Below, piece after piece: positions 56,632 to 64,000 of a stretch of DNA of 64,000 nt (position 1 is the first letter of the stretch; each line of letters starts with the position of its first letter). Below the pieces are notes generated by a model. It saw only the letters and a list, made by a program, of their open reading frames with translations. It searched no databases and was not told the DNA's origin. The position numbers and the translations under genes were made by a program. This stretch comes from Ornithodoros turicata (taxonomy: Eukaryota > Arthropoda > Arachnida > Ixodida > Argasidae), in contig NC_088206.1 in NCBI RefSeq assembly GCF_037126465.1, positions 49,208,841 through 49,272,840 on the forward strand. The letters are read 5' to 3'.

Positions 56632-57214
56632 TTAACGAGACAAAGCAGCAGCTACAACATTTTCACTTCCCCATAGATACTGAAATTCCAAATCATATTT
56701 TTGAACCCCCAAAACCCATCGCGTGAGGCGAGCACTCGTCGGCGCAGTACGGGCCAGAAATACCAGTGGGTTGTGATCTGTTCTGATAGTGATAGTCTTT
56801 CCAAACACCCACGTGTCCCGCTTCCCCAGAGCCCAAATAATAGCATACGCCTCGCGTTCTATCACTGCCCATTTGCCCTGCGCAGAAGTTAGCCGAACAC
56901 CAACCAAAAATAATGCATACCGATATCCTGTCGCCGACGGTGTTTCCAACGGTCCTTTACAATCAGTGCACGCTACCTCAAACAGTGTTCTAGGCCGAGT
57001 TAACGGTGTGGGCGAGACTCTGTCGTCGACACGAGGTGGAGCAAACAGTTGACACATCCTGCAACTCCGATAGTATACGTATATCAGCAGTCATAGTGCT
57101 CCAAAAGAAAGAACTCCTAATCCGGAATCTTATCTTTTTCTCAGATATGTGTCCAGCAGAAGGCCTATCGTGTGCCAGTCGAATGACTTCCTCCCTGCGT
57201 GTTGTTGGCAACAC
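56632..57214 (-). pseudogene. Rearranged gypsy integrase-RNase H fragment
   Basis: Reading the minus strand, a zinc-binding integrase N-terminus comes first (REEVIRLAHDRPSAGHISEK, H-x-H type), then the start of the integrase core (PLTRPRTLFEVACTDCKGPL). This runs on without a stop into RNase H (SAQGKWAVIEREAYAIIWAL, IRTDHNPLVFLARTAPTSA, LTRWVLGVQKYDLEFQYLW, ENVVAAALSR). The normal gypsy order is RNase H then integrase, so two pieces have been joined in swapped order. The junction, around YALFLV/GVRLTSAQGK, keeps the frame open. It lies inside LTR element 3 in the element's orientation. Confidence 0.8.
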
Positions 57215-57240
57215 GAGCTGCTTAACCTGCCTACCACTAC

Positions 57241-57476
57241 ACTCTTAGAAATGCACTTCACCACACAGCACGCTCCTAGCCAACCATCATCCCGAATGAC
57301 AATGTTCTCGCCCCTGATTTGTTGAAAACGGGAGGAGTAGCCTATTTTGTGCCGTGCATAATGGCACAAAATAGGCTCCTCCTCCCGTTTTCAACAAATC
57401 AGGGGCGAGAACGTTGTCATTCGGGATGATGGTCGGCTATGAGCATGCTATGTGGTGAAGTTCATTTTTAAGAGTG
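57241..57476. mobile_element. MITE family G, complete foldback copy
   Basis: The ends CACTCTTAGAAATGCACTTC and (inverted) CACTCTTAAAAATGAACTTC are flanked by TA (57239-57240 and 57477-57478). The arms of about 115 bp are nearly perfect inverses through CCATCATCCCGAATGACAA and GCCCCTGATTTGTTGAAAAC, with a tiny loop near 57350-57362. This is the reference copy for fragments at 34924, 37888, 38883 and 42228. Confidence 0.9.
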
Positions 57477-57819
57477 TAATGTCAATCATTCGAAACAGCA
57501 TGCCATCCTCAACAAGCATCCCGTGGGACCGCTGCTCAGCTGCTACCCACACCCCTAAGCGTTGGGGCGTCCTTTTGCTCCTACAGGAAGGATTTACATT
57601 GGTCCGATTTCCCCTGAATCTCTGCAGCCTCCACAACACCAATAGCAGCCTCTGCCGCATCGAATTCCTCGAGGTCGTCAAAACAGAGGCTAGTCTCTAC
57701 TGTGTCTGTATTCTCCCTCGAGACATCCACCACGTCAACTTCCTTCTCAATGGCCCATAGTTCCTGCGCCTCCTCATCTAAAGAAATTGTATTACAAGAA
57801 CTTCGGTTGACTCCAAATG

Positions 57820-58282
57820 AATATCATAGACTGTTCACGATGTCGAGAAAAGCGGACAGCGAATCCTGAAGTCAGTTAGCGACGCGGATAGAGACCTTAC
57901 TGGATTATTATGCTGCTAGCCGTCAGGTAGACACCTTTGAGGAGCTGAAACAGTTGTTGGTTCCCGACAGGTTGAAACGTGAGACGTCAGCGGAGGTCCG
58001 TTTGATGTTGCTCGGTTGGCTGAGAATTTCCAAAGAGTCAGTGGGCATGGAGGGGTGGTCATTTAAAGCGAACCGCAGGTGCTGGGCGAGACGTGAGTGA
58101 AACTCATGGCCACGGAGATTGTCGCAGAGAGATTGTGGAGAGATGCAAGTAGGAGCGACGCCCGGCGAGGAGATCGTTGTTTTGAGTGTGGACGTATTGG
58201 GCATCTTCAAAGAAACTGGCCACGCTGGCATCCGCGTGATCGAGGGGGTGCAGAGCACGTTGGCAAGGGTCGGGTAGATTAG
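57820..58282 (+). pseudogene. Gag capsid/zinc-knuckle fragment, antisense to LTR element 3
   Basis: Plus-strand frames read VDTFEELKQLLVPDRLKRET and, after shifts, LMATEIVAERLWRDASRSDA and RRGDRCFECGRIGHLQRNWP. The last is a CCHC knuckle with the final cysteine replaced (C-x2-C-x4-H-x4-W). The capsid stretch resembles SCAN-like Gag segments. The orientation is opposite to the surrounding LTR element, so it came from a different insertion. Stops occur between the blocks. Confidence 0.65.
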
Positions 58283-58589
58283 TGGCACGTGTGGCGACGA
58301 CTGATTGTTGTCATTGATCATGATCTCACGGAAGAAAACCGTAAACGATCTCACCACTCTGACTGTGCAGTCAGCTCTTCCTCGCTGTCACCAGAGCCTG
58401 TCGACGCACACCCTCGCAGCTCAAGGCACCACCCAGTAGCGTGCACTTTGACGACGTGACTTGGCCTACTGTGTCTCGCCAGCACAGATGTAGTCTATGG
58501 TAATCCCAGCCGTTGTAATCCCGACGTCGCAGACCGATCCAAGCCTTCCTTGACAGCCAGCTCTCCTGAGTTGTCGCTGCGTCAATCCT

Positions 58590-58614
58590 GGGTCGAATCC
58601 TGGTCGCGGCACCA
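58590..58614 (-). promoter_or_regulatory. Primer-binding site of LTR element 3
   Basis: The minus strand reads TGGTGCCGCGACCAGGATTC, i.e. the plus strand reads as a tRNA 3' end (TTCGA-like loop, stem, then GCGGCACCA). It directly adjoins the LTR at 58615 and sets the element's orientation as minus. The tRNA species is not identified. Confidence 0.8.
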
Positions 58615-58759
58615 GTTAAGAATCGAAGCCCAGGCAGTTCTCCAATAAGACATTTTAATGTTGTTCCTCCGAGCTCCAATCCCAGTCCGCCACAGCAGTT
58701 CCTTCGTCGCACGCTCCACAGCTCGGTGTATACACTCGTTGTCTTCGTCGACCGTGACA
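58615..58759 (-). mobile_element. LTR element 3, 5' LTR
   Basis: Direct repeat of 56196-56346 at roughly 90% identity, with a small deletion (TGCTCCACAC missing). The whole element 3 spans 56196-58759. Its flanks ATTTA (56191-56195) and ACTTA (60505-60509, beyond the MITE) look like a 5-bp target duplication with one change. Confidence 0.8.
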
Positions 58760-58782
58760 TACAGGGTGTGTGCAGAAAAACG

Positions 58783-59939
58783 TGTAGAGGACGATGGTCT
58801 TCCTCTACATGAGCCCCGACCGGCGATGATGGTATGCCACGGAGAGGCGATGACGGTGGCCTATCTCCATGGCCGCGCCGGTGGAACTGAGGCAGGTGCT
58901 TCAGGCGCGTGGCCATCTTCGTCATTGTCCACGGCCCACTACAGTGCTCCCCTCCCCAGACGCGGAGCGGCGAGAAAGAAGAAGAATGGTGAACTGCGTC
59001 TACACCGGAGGGAAAGAGCGAGAGCGGCCGTGGATGACGTGCACTACAGGACGAATTCGTGGGACAGCAGAATACCCGTTGCGTGAAGTTCTCGATGAGC
59101 GAGGCAGATGAAGGGCGAATCGTTGGGCGTCAGAGTCGTGGCCTGGGGTGCCGCGACCGGCACGGGAGCGTGAGCTCATAGGGTCCCAGGAAGTGATGCT
59201 GCGTACCCGTGAGGACTGCCGTGAAAACTGCCGAGACGCCGGCTAATGCGGGCCGTGGCGTCGGCGGCCGCGACTGCCGAAACCGGCAGGCGAGCACTTT
59301 GCTCTGTTGTCGCGGCCGGCTGCGAATGAGCGTCGAGAGGCGGAAGGGAAGTGGCGGGTAGTGAGTGTGCCGGAGTCCGTGCACAGCGCAGGGCGGTCCC
59401 CGGGATCCGTTAAGCGAGGTTCGGTTGGAGGATCGTAAGACCAGTGACCGGTCGGAGCGTTGTATGGTCGTCCAAATCGGTACCGTGGAGGGGGACGGTA
59501 CGTGAGCGTCGGCGCGTCAGTTGACAGGAGAAGGGCAGTCGTGATGCTGTCGTCGTGAGCCGGACGGTGAAATGCTGCACGGCTGCAGAGGTGCGCGGGC
59601 CGTGCTGGACTGTGAGGCCGCAGGTAGAAAGGCGCCGGGTACGTTAACGGCGGGGTTTGCAGGCGGTGGGTCCATGTATAGGGCGCTGTGGTAGTGCTCG
59701 TCGAAGGCGTCATCAGGAATTTGGGATAGTAAAGAGCCGAATTGCACCGAACATGGTGTTCGTTGTTCGGGTCACCAAATGTAGAGGAGGTGGAGTTCCT
59801 CTACAAGAGCCCCGACCGGCGATGATGGTATGCCACGGAGAGGCGATGACGGTGGCCTATCTCCATGGCCGCGCTGGTGGAACTGAGGCAGGTGCTTCAG
59901 GCGCGTGGCCATCTTCGTCATTGTCCACGGCCCACTACA
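58783..59939 (-). mobile_element. LTR element 4: small non-autonomous LTR retrotransposon
   Basis: LTRs at 58783-58943 and 59780-59939 are nearly identical direct repeats beginning TGTAGAGG and ending CCCACTACA (TG...CA). AACG flanks both sides (58779-58782, 59940-59943) as a perfect 4-bp target duplication. The primer site on the minus strand is TGGTGACCCGAACAACG (59761-59777), two bases from the 5' LTR. The purine tract GGGGAGGGGAG lies next to the 3' LTR (58948-58958). The internal region of about 836 bp has no RT or integrase, only proline-rich frames (minus 59243-59747) that may be a Gag-like remnant. High LTR identity marks it as the youngest insertion in the nest. Confidence 0.95.
59243..59747 (-). 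CDS. Proline-rich ORFs of LTR element 4
   Basis: Two overlapping minus-strand frames occupy the middle of the element. The upstream one (59517-59747) starts MQFGSLLSQIPDDAFDEHYH and contains MDPPPANPAVNVPGAFLPAA. The other (59243-59713) is rich in Pro, Thr, Arg and His. The first begins about 30 bp after the primer site, where Gag would start. No knuckle, protease or polymerase is visible. It might be a reduced Gag leader or non-coding. Confidence 0.35.
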
Positions 59940-60505
59940 AACGTGACCCGCATTTTTACATGTAACTCGTTGTCTACTTAGCCGAGGAACTTCCGGTGGC
60001 GCACGACGGTGTATTTATGCGTGCGAAAGCTACAAAAAAATCCTGGAAGCCATACTCAGTGTAAAAAAATAAACAGAGCGCGAAAACATGAGCTTCCATG
60101 CATTAGAATAGGGCGGTCGTGACAGTGCATGGTAGTGCATTTCGGTCTCACGAGAGTTATGTGCAGGCACCGCTAGGGGTACTGCCGATGAGCATCCATG
60201 TGGGACATCGTTTCGATTTAGGCACCGATAGCTCCCCTAGCGGGACTTGAACACAACTCTCCTACGTCCACCATGTTGCCCTTTCACATACACCCTGTTG
60301 TCCACCATGTTGCCCTATTCTGATGCACGGAAGCCGACATTTTGGTTGTTCCGTTTATTTTTTAAGCTGAGTATGGCTTACACAATTTTTCTGCAGATTT
60401 CGCACGCATAAATGTGCCATCGTGCGCCACCGGAAGTTCGTTAGTTAGGTAAGCAACAGGCTATGTGCCTAAATGCGGGTCACGTTTTTCTGCACACACC
60501 CTGTA

Positions 60506-60610
60506 CTTATTGCTGGCCATCCGTGCCACCAGCGGCTCGGCCCGCGCCAGATAGCGATGGCGCTGGGGATGCCACAGGATCATATAAAAAGAAAGGTGCA
60601 TTATATCTTA
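60506..60610 (-). repeat. gypsy-2 5' LTR, outer piece
   Basis: On the minus strand GGCACGGATGGCCAGCAATAA continues, after removal of elements 3, MITE and 4, into AATCAGTTCGCTTCTGATCC at 56195, matching the 3' LTR string at 53023-53070. A TATATGA box lies near 60583-60590 in the same orientation. The LTR start is not determined. Confidence 0.6.
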
Positions 60611-61695
60611 CTACTCATCCTCTCATCCTTTCATTCCACAGTTTTACCCTGTGTGCACCCGCGTGACCCTTAGAAACGGACTACTAACACAGGCATCCGT
60701 CCCGAGGTCTTTAATTGGATACGTCTCTTGAATTTCTCTAATCACTTGTTTAAACGCGTGTTTCTTAAATCTGTGTTGCAGAAATTCGGGGATCATCCAC
60801 AGTCCCAACTATGTATTGTAAGGTCTCCTGAGTGTGGATGGGCACACGCAAGCCTAACGTGATACCAACCTACATCTTTACGCCACTACCATTATACCAC
60901 CATACCACGGCCGTGCTTGATGGTGTTGGATAGGCTGCTGGGTTGCCCCCCCCCCCCGGGTTGGTGGACAAGACGGAAGCCAGTTTCCTAGGTCGTTAAA
61001 CTGTCACTCAGAGGAAACATTACACTGGTCCTCTGTACATCTGCCCATGCTCCATGTTGTCTGCATCATTCAAAGATTGACTGCGGTGGGAGCAAAGGGG
61101 ATGCACGCACGCGCCTCGGCGCATGTAGACAATGTTCATGCATGCATCTGTACATGATGTAAATCGAAACACCTGTTTTCCTGGCCGCAGTCAGCGGCCT
61201 AGGCACGTCTCCTGCTGTACTTCTGTTGTATAGCACAGTACCTAGCGTTTAAAACCAGAAACCCAGGACGTGGCTACTCGTGGACGTCCATGTCCAAGAC
61301 GTCCATGAACATCCTGTTCCACTTGAAAATGACTACACATGCTAAAGACAAAGCTAGTCCCAATGTTTAGCGACTGTGAGACGTCCAGTTGTGATTGACC
61401 GGTATTCATGTCCCAATAACTGACGTTATGTTTATGTCGTCGATGTGGACACGCTGCGCCATGGATAAGTGTAGGGAAGTGCGAACCGCGCTACACGATC
61501 TGGGATCCATTTTTGCAAAGACGGGTGTGACCTGCATGCGGACGTCACTGTCGTTTATTTTATTTTACTTATTTATATGAGCTTTGCCGTGCTGTCAAGT
61601 TTACGTTATGTCTTGATATTGTGTTAACAAGGCGTACCTACGAAGTTTGATGACAATTGGACGCCAGGTGCGCAAACCGTCACATCGATTACTTG
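60611..61695. other. Unassigned
   Basis: A C run of about 11 lies near 60947-60957. A near-palindromic ACGTCCATGTCCAAGACGTCCATG lies near 61284. No gene recognised. Confidence 0.3.
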
Positions 61696-61699
61696 CAGT

Positions 61700-61822
61700 G
61701 AGGCGACACACAGGACAAGACTACACAGACATCGACGTCGCGCTTTCAACCATTTTAATCACACTGAATGCAAGACTACAAAAAGTACAAAGTCTGTATA
61801 GTCTTGTCCTGTGTGTCGCCTC
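61700..61822. repeat. Hairpin with 31-bp arms
   Basis: 61700-61730 (GAGGCGACACACAGGACAAG then ACTACACAGAC) is the inverse of 61792-61822 with one mismatch. The loop is 61 bp. Confidence 0.9.
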
Positions 61823-62455
61823 GCTCCAAGGTATGTACCATCCGGCCCCATATATTTTGGTTACATCAATTACCTTTTACACACCAGTGTACTTTACAGG
61901 TGCGCGTAAAGTGGGCACATGATTTACCGCACGTTTCGTATTGTACATTGCAGACTGCCCTCAAGTTGCGACCAAATACCATGGACTACCACGAATCGGC
62001 ACACCCGTCGCACAAAAGGACCCTTTTGCAACGGACCTGCGCCAGACGAAGGAGTTCGACTCTGGTGCGAGGAATGTCAGGTGTGTACCCGCTTGGACAT
62101 GTCTGTACAGAAAAAAAATGTAAGAAATGATGGATGTGCTACTTTTTGGCATTACATTTATTAAACTTCTTCACAATAGCAATGGTAGCATTAATAATAA
62201 CACTCCTTTATTCGTGTTCAAGAACAGCTACGACGGTCGTAGTGTCGGCGCACACTTCAGCACGTTACATAATGACGTGAATTAACAAATAGTGGACGTA
62301 TTCATCTTATTCCGCAAATAGCGATACGTTTCACTTCAGTCAGTGCAAATGCGAAAATGAAGATATAGGGGGGGGGGAATCTATTTATTTTCACAGGGAA
62401 GGACAGCCAGAATGGTCTTTGATAAACCCCACTGTATAGGAAACGAATCACACTG
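61823..62455. other. Unassigned
   Basis: Short plus-strand frames overlap one another without signatures. A G run lies at 62369-62378. Confidence 0.3.
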
Positions 62456-62457
62456 CA

Positions 62458-62562
62458 TTAGAAAAAAGTGCACCTTTTTAAGAGTAATTGTACTCTCCAA
62501 AAGGGAGTGATATATGTGGGAAGGAAAAGGAGCTAAAGTACACTTTTTTTTAAGAGTGTAGG
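62458..62562. mobile_element. Short CACTCTTA-type MITE
   Basis: GAAAAAAGTGCACCTTTTTA (left) is partly inverse to GTACACTTTTTTTTAAGAGTGTA (right). The right terminus CACTCTTAAAAAAAAGTGTAC shares CACTCTTA with family G. The left terminus is degraded. Confidence 0.5.
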
Positions 62563-62970
62563 ACTGCGGATAATCTCGGCCACCTGGAGCTATTTAAGTA
62601 AGAGATTGCTAATCGTTTAGAAAGATACTGTTATGTAACCATTGGCGACTCTCAAAACACGGAATTAGATGCTGTATCCTTTCTTTCATGCCAGGTAAAG
62701 TAAAATAGCTAACGACCGTATTGCACTCTGGAGTAAATGGCAGTGACAAAAATATGACAATGCCATTGATAGATCGATCATGAATTTAGCCACAAGCCAT
62801 TGAGTGTTCTGGAGCAACCAAGTAATTTCTGTTATTTAGGGTTTCAGAGATGTTGTTACAGTTTACACTGACTTTCGCGGCTTATAATTCGTGAAAGTAT
62901 CGGACCGATACAGGCGGTAAGCACCATTACAGACGAGAGCTGTAAAGACTGTATTTCCACTAACCTGCAG

Positions 62971-63054
62971 GGTCGCCTCTGGAAGCTGAGGAGGGAAGCT
63001 CTAGACCTCATGATTGGTTTCAGGGACCAAATGCTTCGTGGACGTTTCCCACAG
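62971..63054 (+). CDS. Candidate internal host exon
   Basis: An 84-bp block (28 codons, phase 0 to 0) lies between CTAACCTGCAG and CACAG/GTGAGG, both good splice consensus. The frame reads GRLWKLRREALDLMIGFRDQ then MLRGRFPQ with no stop. The amphipathic helix and codon choice look like real protein. A second frame is also open, so the evidence is moderate. I do not recognise the protein. No flanking exon is visible within the window, which would fit very long introns. Confidence 0.4.
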
Positions 63055-63463
63055 GTGAGGTTTTAAGCAACGTGTAACAAAAGCTTCCCGCCATCTAGCG
63101 ACGTACATTTGCTCTGGCTGATGTACATGAGAGGGAGAGAGTACTTTTTACTTCCATAACTAATTTGCACAGTGCCGAAAATACTCAGAAATAAAGGAAA
63201 AAATAATTGACGTAGGGCTCTAAGATAAAGGGGTCAAACGCTATTCGCGTGTAATTGATCCGACTAAATATGAATAAGAAATACTAACATACGGCATAAT
63301 AACAGAACAGCTGGTAGCCGACACAACTTCCTGCAGATGACTGTCAAAAATACAAAGAAAACAAGACCGGAACGAGAAAAGAACGGCAGCAATGCAACGA
63401 CCTCAGCATACAGAACGAACGACAGTGAATAAACAATGTAACATACGTACTGGTCATGGTTGA

Positions 63464-63742
63464 TCACATGTAGTTAGCATCACAAGGAGCTATGGGCGCA
63501 AAATGACTTTTAATGTGCCTTTCATCATCGTGGTGTTTATTTAAGCTACGGATATTTAGATGGAAAAACGAAAACCCAGAATGCAAACACTTCTCATCCA
63601 GGTCTTGTAGAGACGCATAAGACACACAAGAACTAATACCGAAAAAAGTGAAGCAAAACCACCACAACGCCCTATAACATGAGAGCAACGTCATGCCTGG
63701 TTTTGATATGAACAACTGGAGAATCGTCCGATTTCCTTGCAA
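63464..63742 (-). pseudogene. LINE endonuclease N-terminus fragment
   Basis: The minus-strand frame includes SGFSFFHLNIRSLNKHHDD, the opening of the apurinic-endonuclease domain in CR1/Jockey-type LINE ORF2 (HLNIRSLxxxxD, with the catalytic Asn). The homology stops soon after, at an aberrant ERHIKSH. It is a short relic. The codons upstream of SGFSFF are not recognisable. Confidence 0.6.
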
Positions 63743-64000
63743 ATACTACTACTTTCCCTCTCAGCATTTTCGCCTATTTTTCATACGCCGAAATATCCTT
63801 CAAAGCTTTCAAATAAAGAGTGTATGCTTGGACAACTGAAGCCCGCTAATTAATAGCAAAGTCGCTATTGTGTGTTGTTTCTTCTAATGTGTTCTGTATG
63901 TTGCTGGTAAAATGCAAAAAATGAGAAGATACAAGCAGTGTCATTATAATGGTGTTTGTACTGTACCGATTCGAACAAAACACAGACTACAAGCTCGAGC

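Larger units (their letters stand above)
58762..60503. mobile_element. Foldback MITE with CAGGGTGTGTGCAG ends, split by LTR element 4
   Basis: The left end CAGGGTGTGTGCAGAAAAAC and right end GTTTTTCTGCACACACCCTG are inverted, flanked by TA (58760-58761, 60504-60505). Beyond the inserted LTR element the arms keep pairing: GAGGAACTTCCGGTGGCGCA against GTGCGCCACCGGAAGTTC, and AATAAACAGAGCG- and TGAGTATGG-type words. Without the insert it is about 585 bp with arms over 200 bp. No transposase. Confidence 0.9.

Noticed and set aside
58371..58925. 184-codon minus-strand frame as a gene
   Set aside because: It crosses the LTR of element 3, the MITE end and the LTR of element 4, so it is a chance frame through junctions.

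Overview
The window looks like intergenic or intronic DNA from a large, repeat-rich animal genome, most likely an arthropod and perhaps a tick or other chelicerate. That assignment is inference from the repeat types: Ty3/gypsy and non-LTR retrotransposon remnants, a tRNA-derived SINE with an AATAAA-type tail, pogo-like and hAT-like DNA elements and many foldback MITEs. There are no operons, no ribosomal binding sites and no long intact host ORF. No rRNA gene, functional tRNA gene or CRISPR array was found. Almost everything identifiable is a decayed mobile element.

Layout. 0-5 kb: a gypsy integrase tail (+) with in-frame stops, LINE 3' ends and GGCCAA-rich repeats. 6.3-8.9 kb: a 5'-truncated LINE (-) that still has an open 458-codon RNase H/C-terminal frame. 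9.6-16 kb: foldbacks, a CAACGTTG-rich MITE, SINEs, a TIR MITE and a LINE RT fragment. 18.2-22.55 kb: a SINE split by a 4.0-kb TA-flanked transposon, which itself holds a minisatellite, a spliced-gene remnant, another SINE, a MITE and a pogo-like element with its own tiny LINE-tail insertion. 23.9-26.1 kb: a broken gypsy (+). 29.3-33.2 kb: direct duplications, a 606-bp palindrome and a hAT-like MITE with a perfect 8-bp target duplication. 34-50 kb: MITE families, foldbacks (one about 710 bp) and LINE ends. 51.4-52.4 kb: a candidate exon and a pogo-like remnant. 53.0-60.6 kb: a four-level nest in which gypsy-2 (-) is split in its 5' LTR by a second LTR element, a foldback MITE sits at that element's LTR edge, and a third small LTR element sits inside the MITE. 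61-64 kb: a hairpin, a candidate host exon and a LINE endonuclease fragment.

Possible host coding sequence is limited to short exon-like blocks: 18004-18098 (-), 44017-44097 (+), 51400-51579 (+) and 62971-63054 (+). Each has splice-like borders and none has a recognised function. The best-supported spliced gene signal, 19088-19627 (-) with a possible first exon at 20767-20800, lies inside the 4.0-kb transposon and so probably belongs to it.
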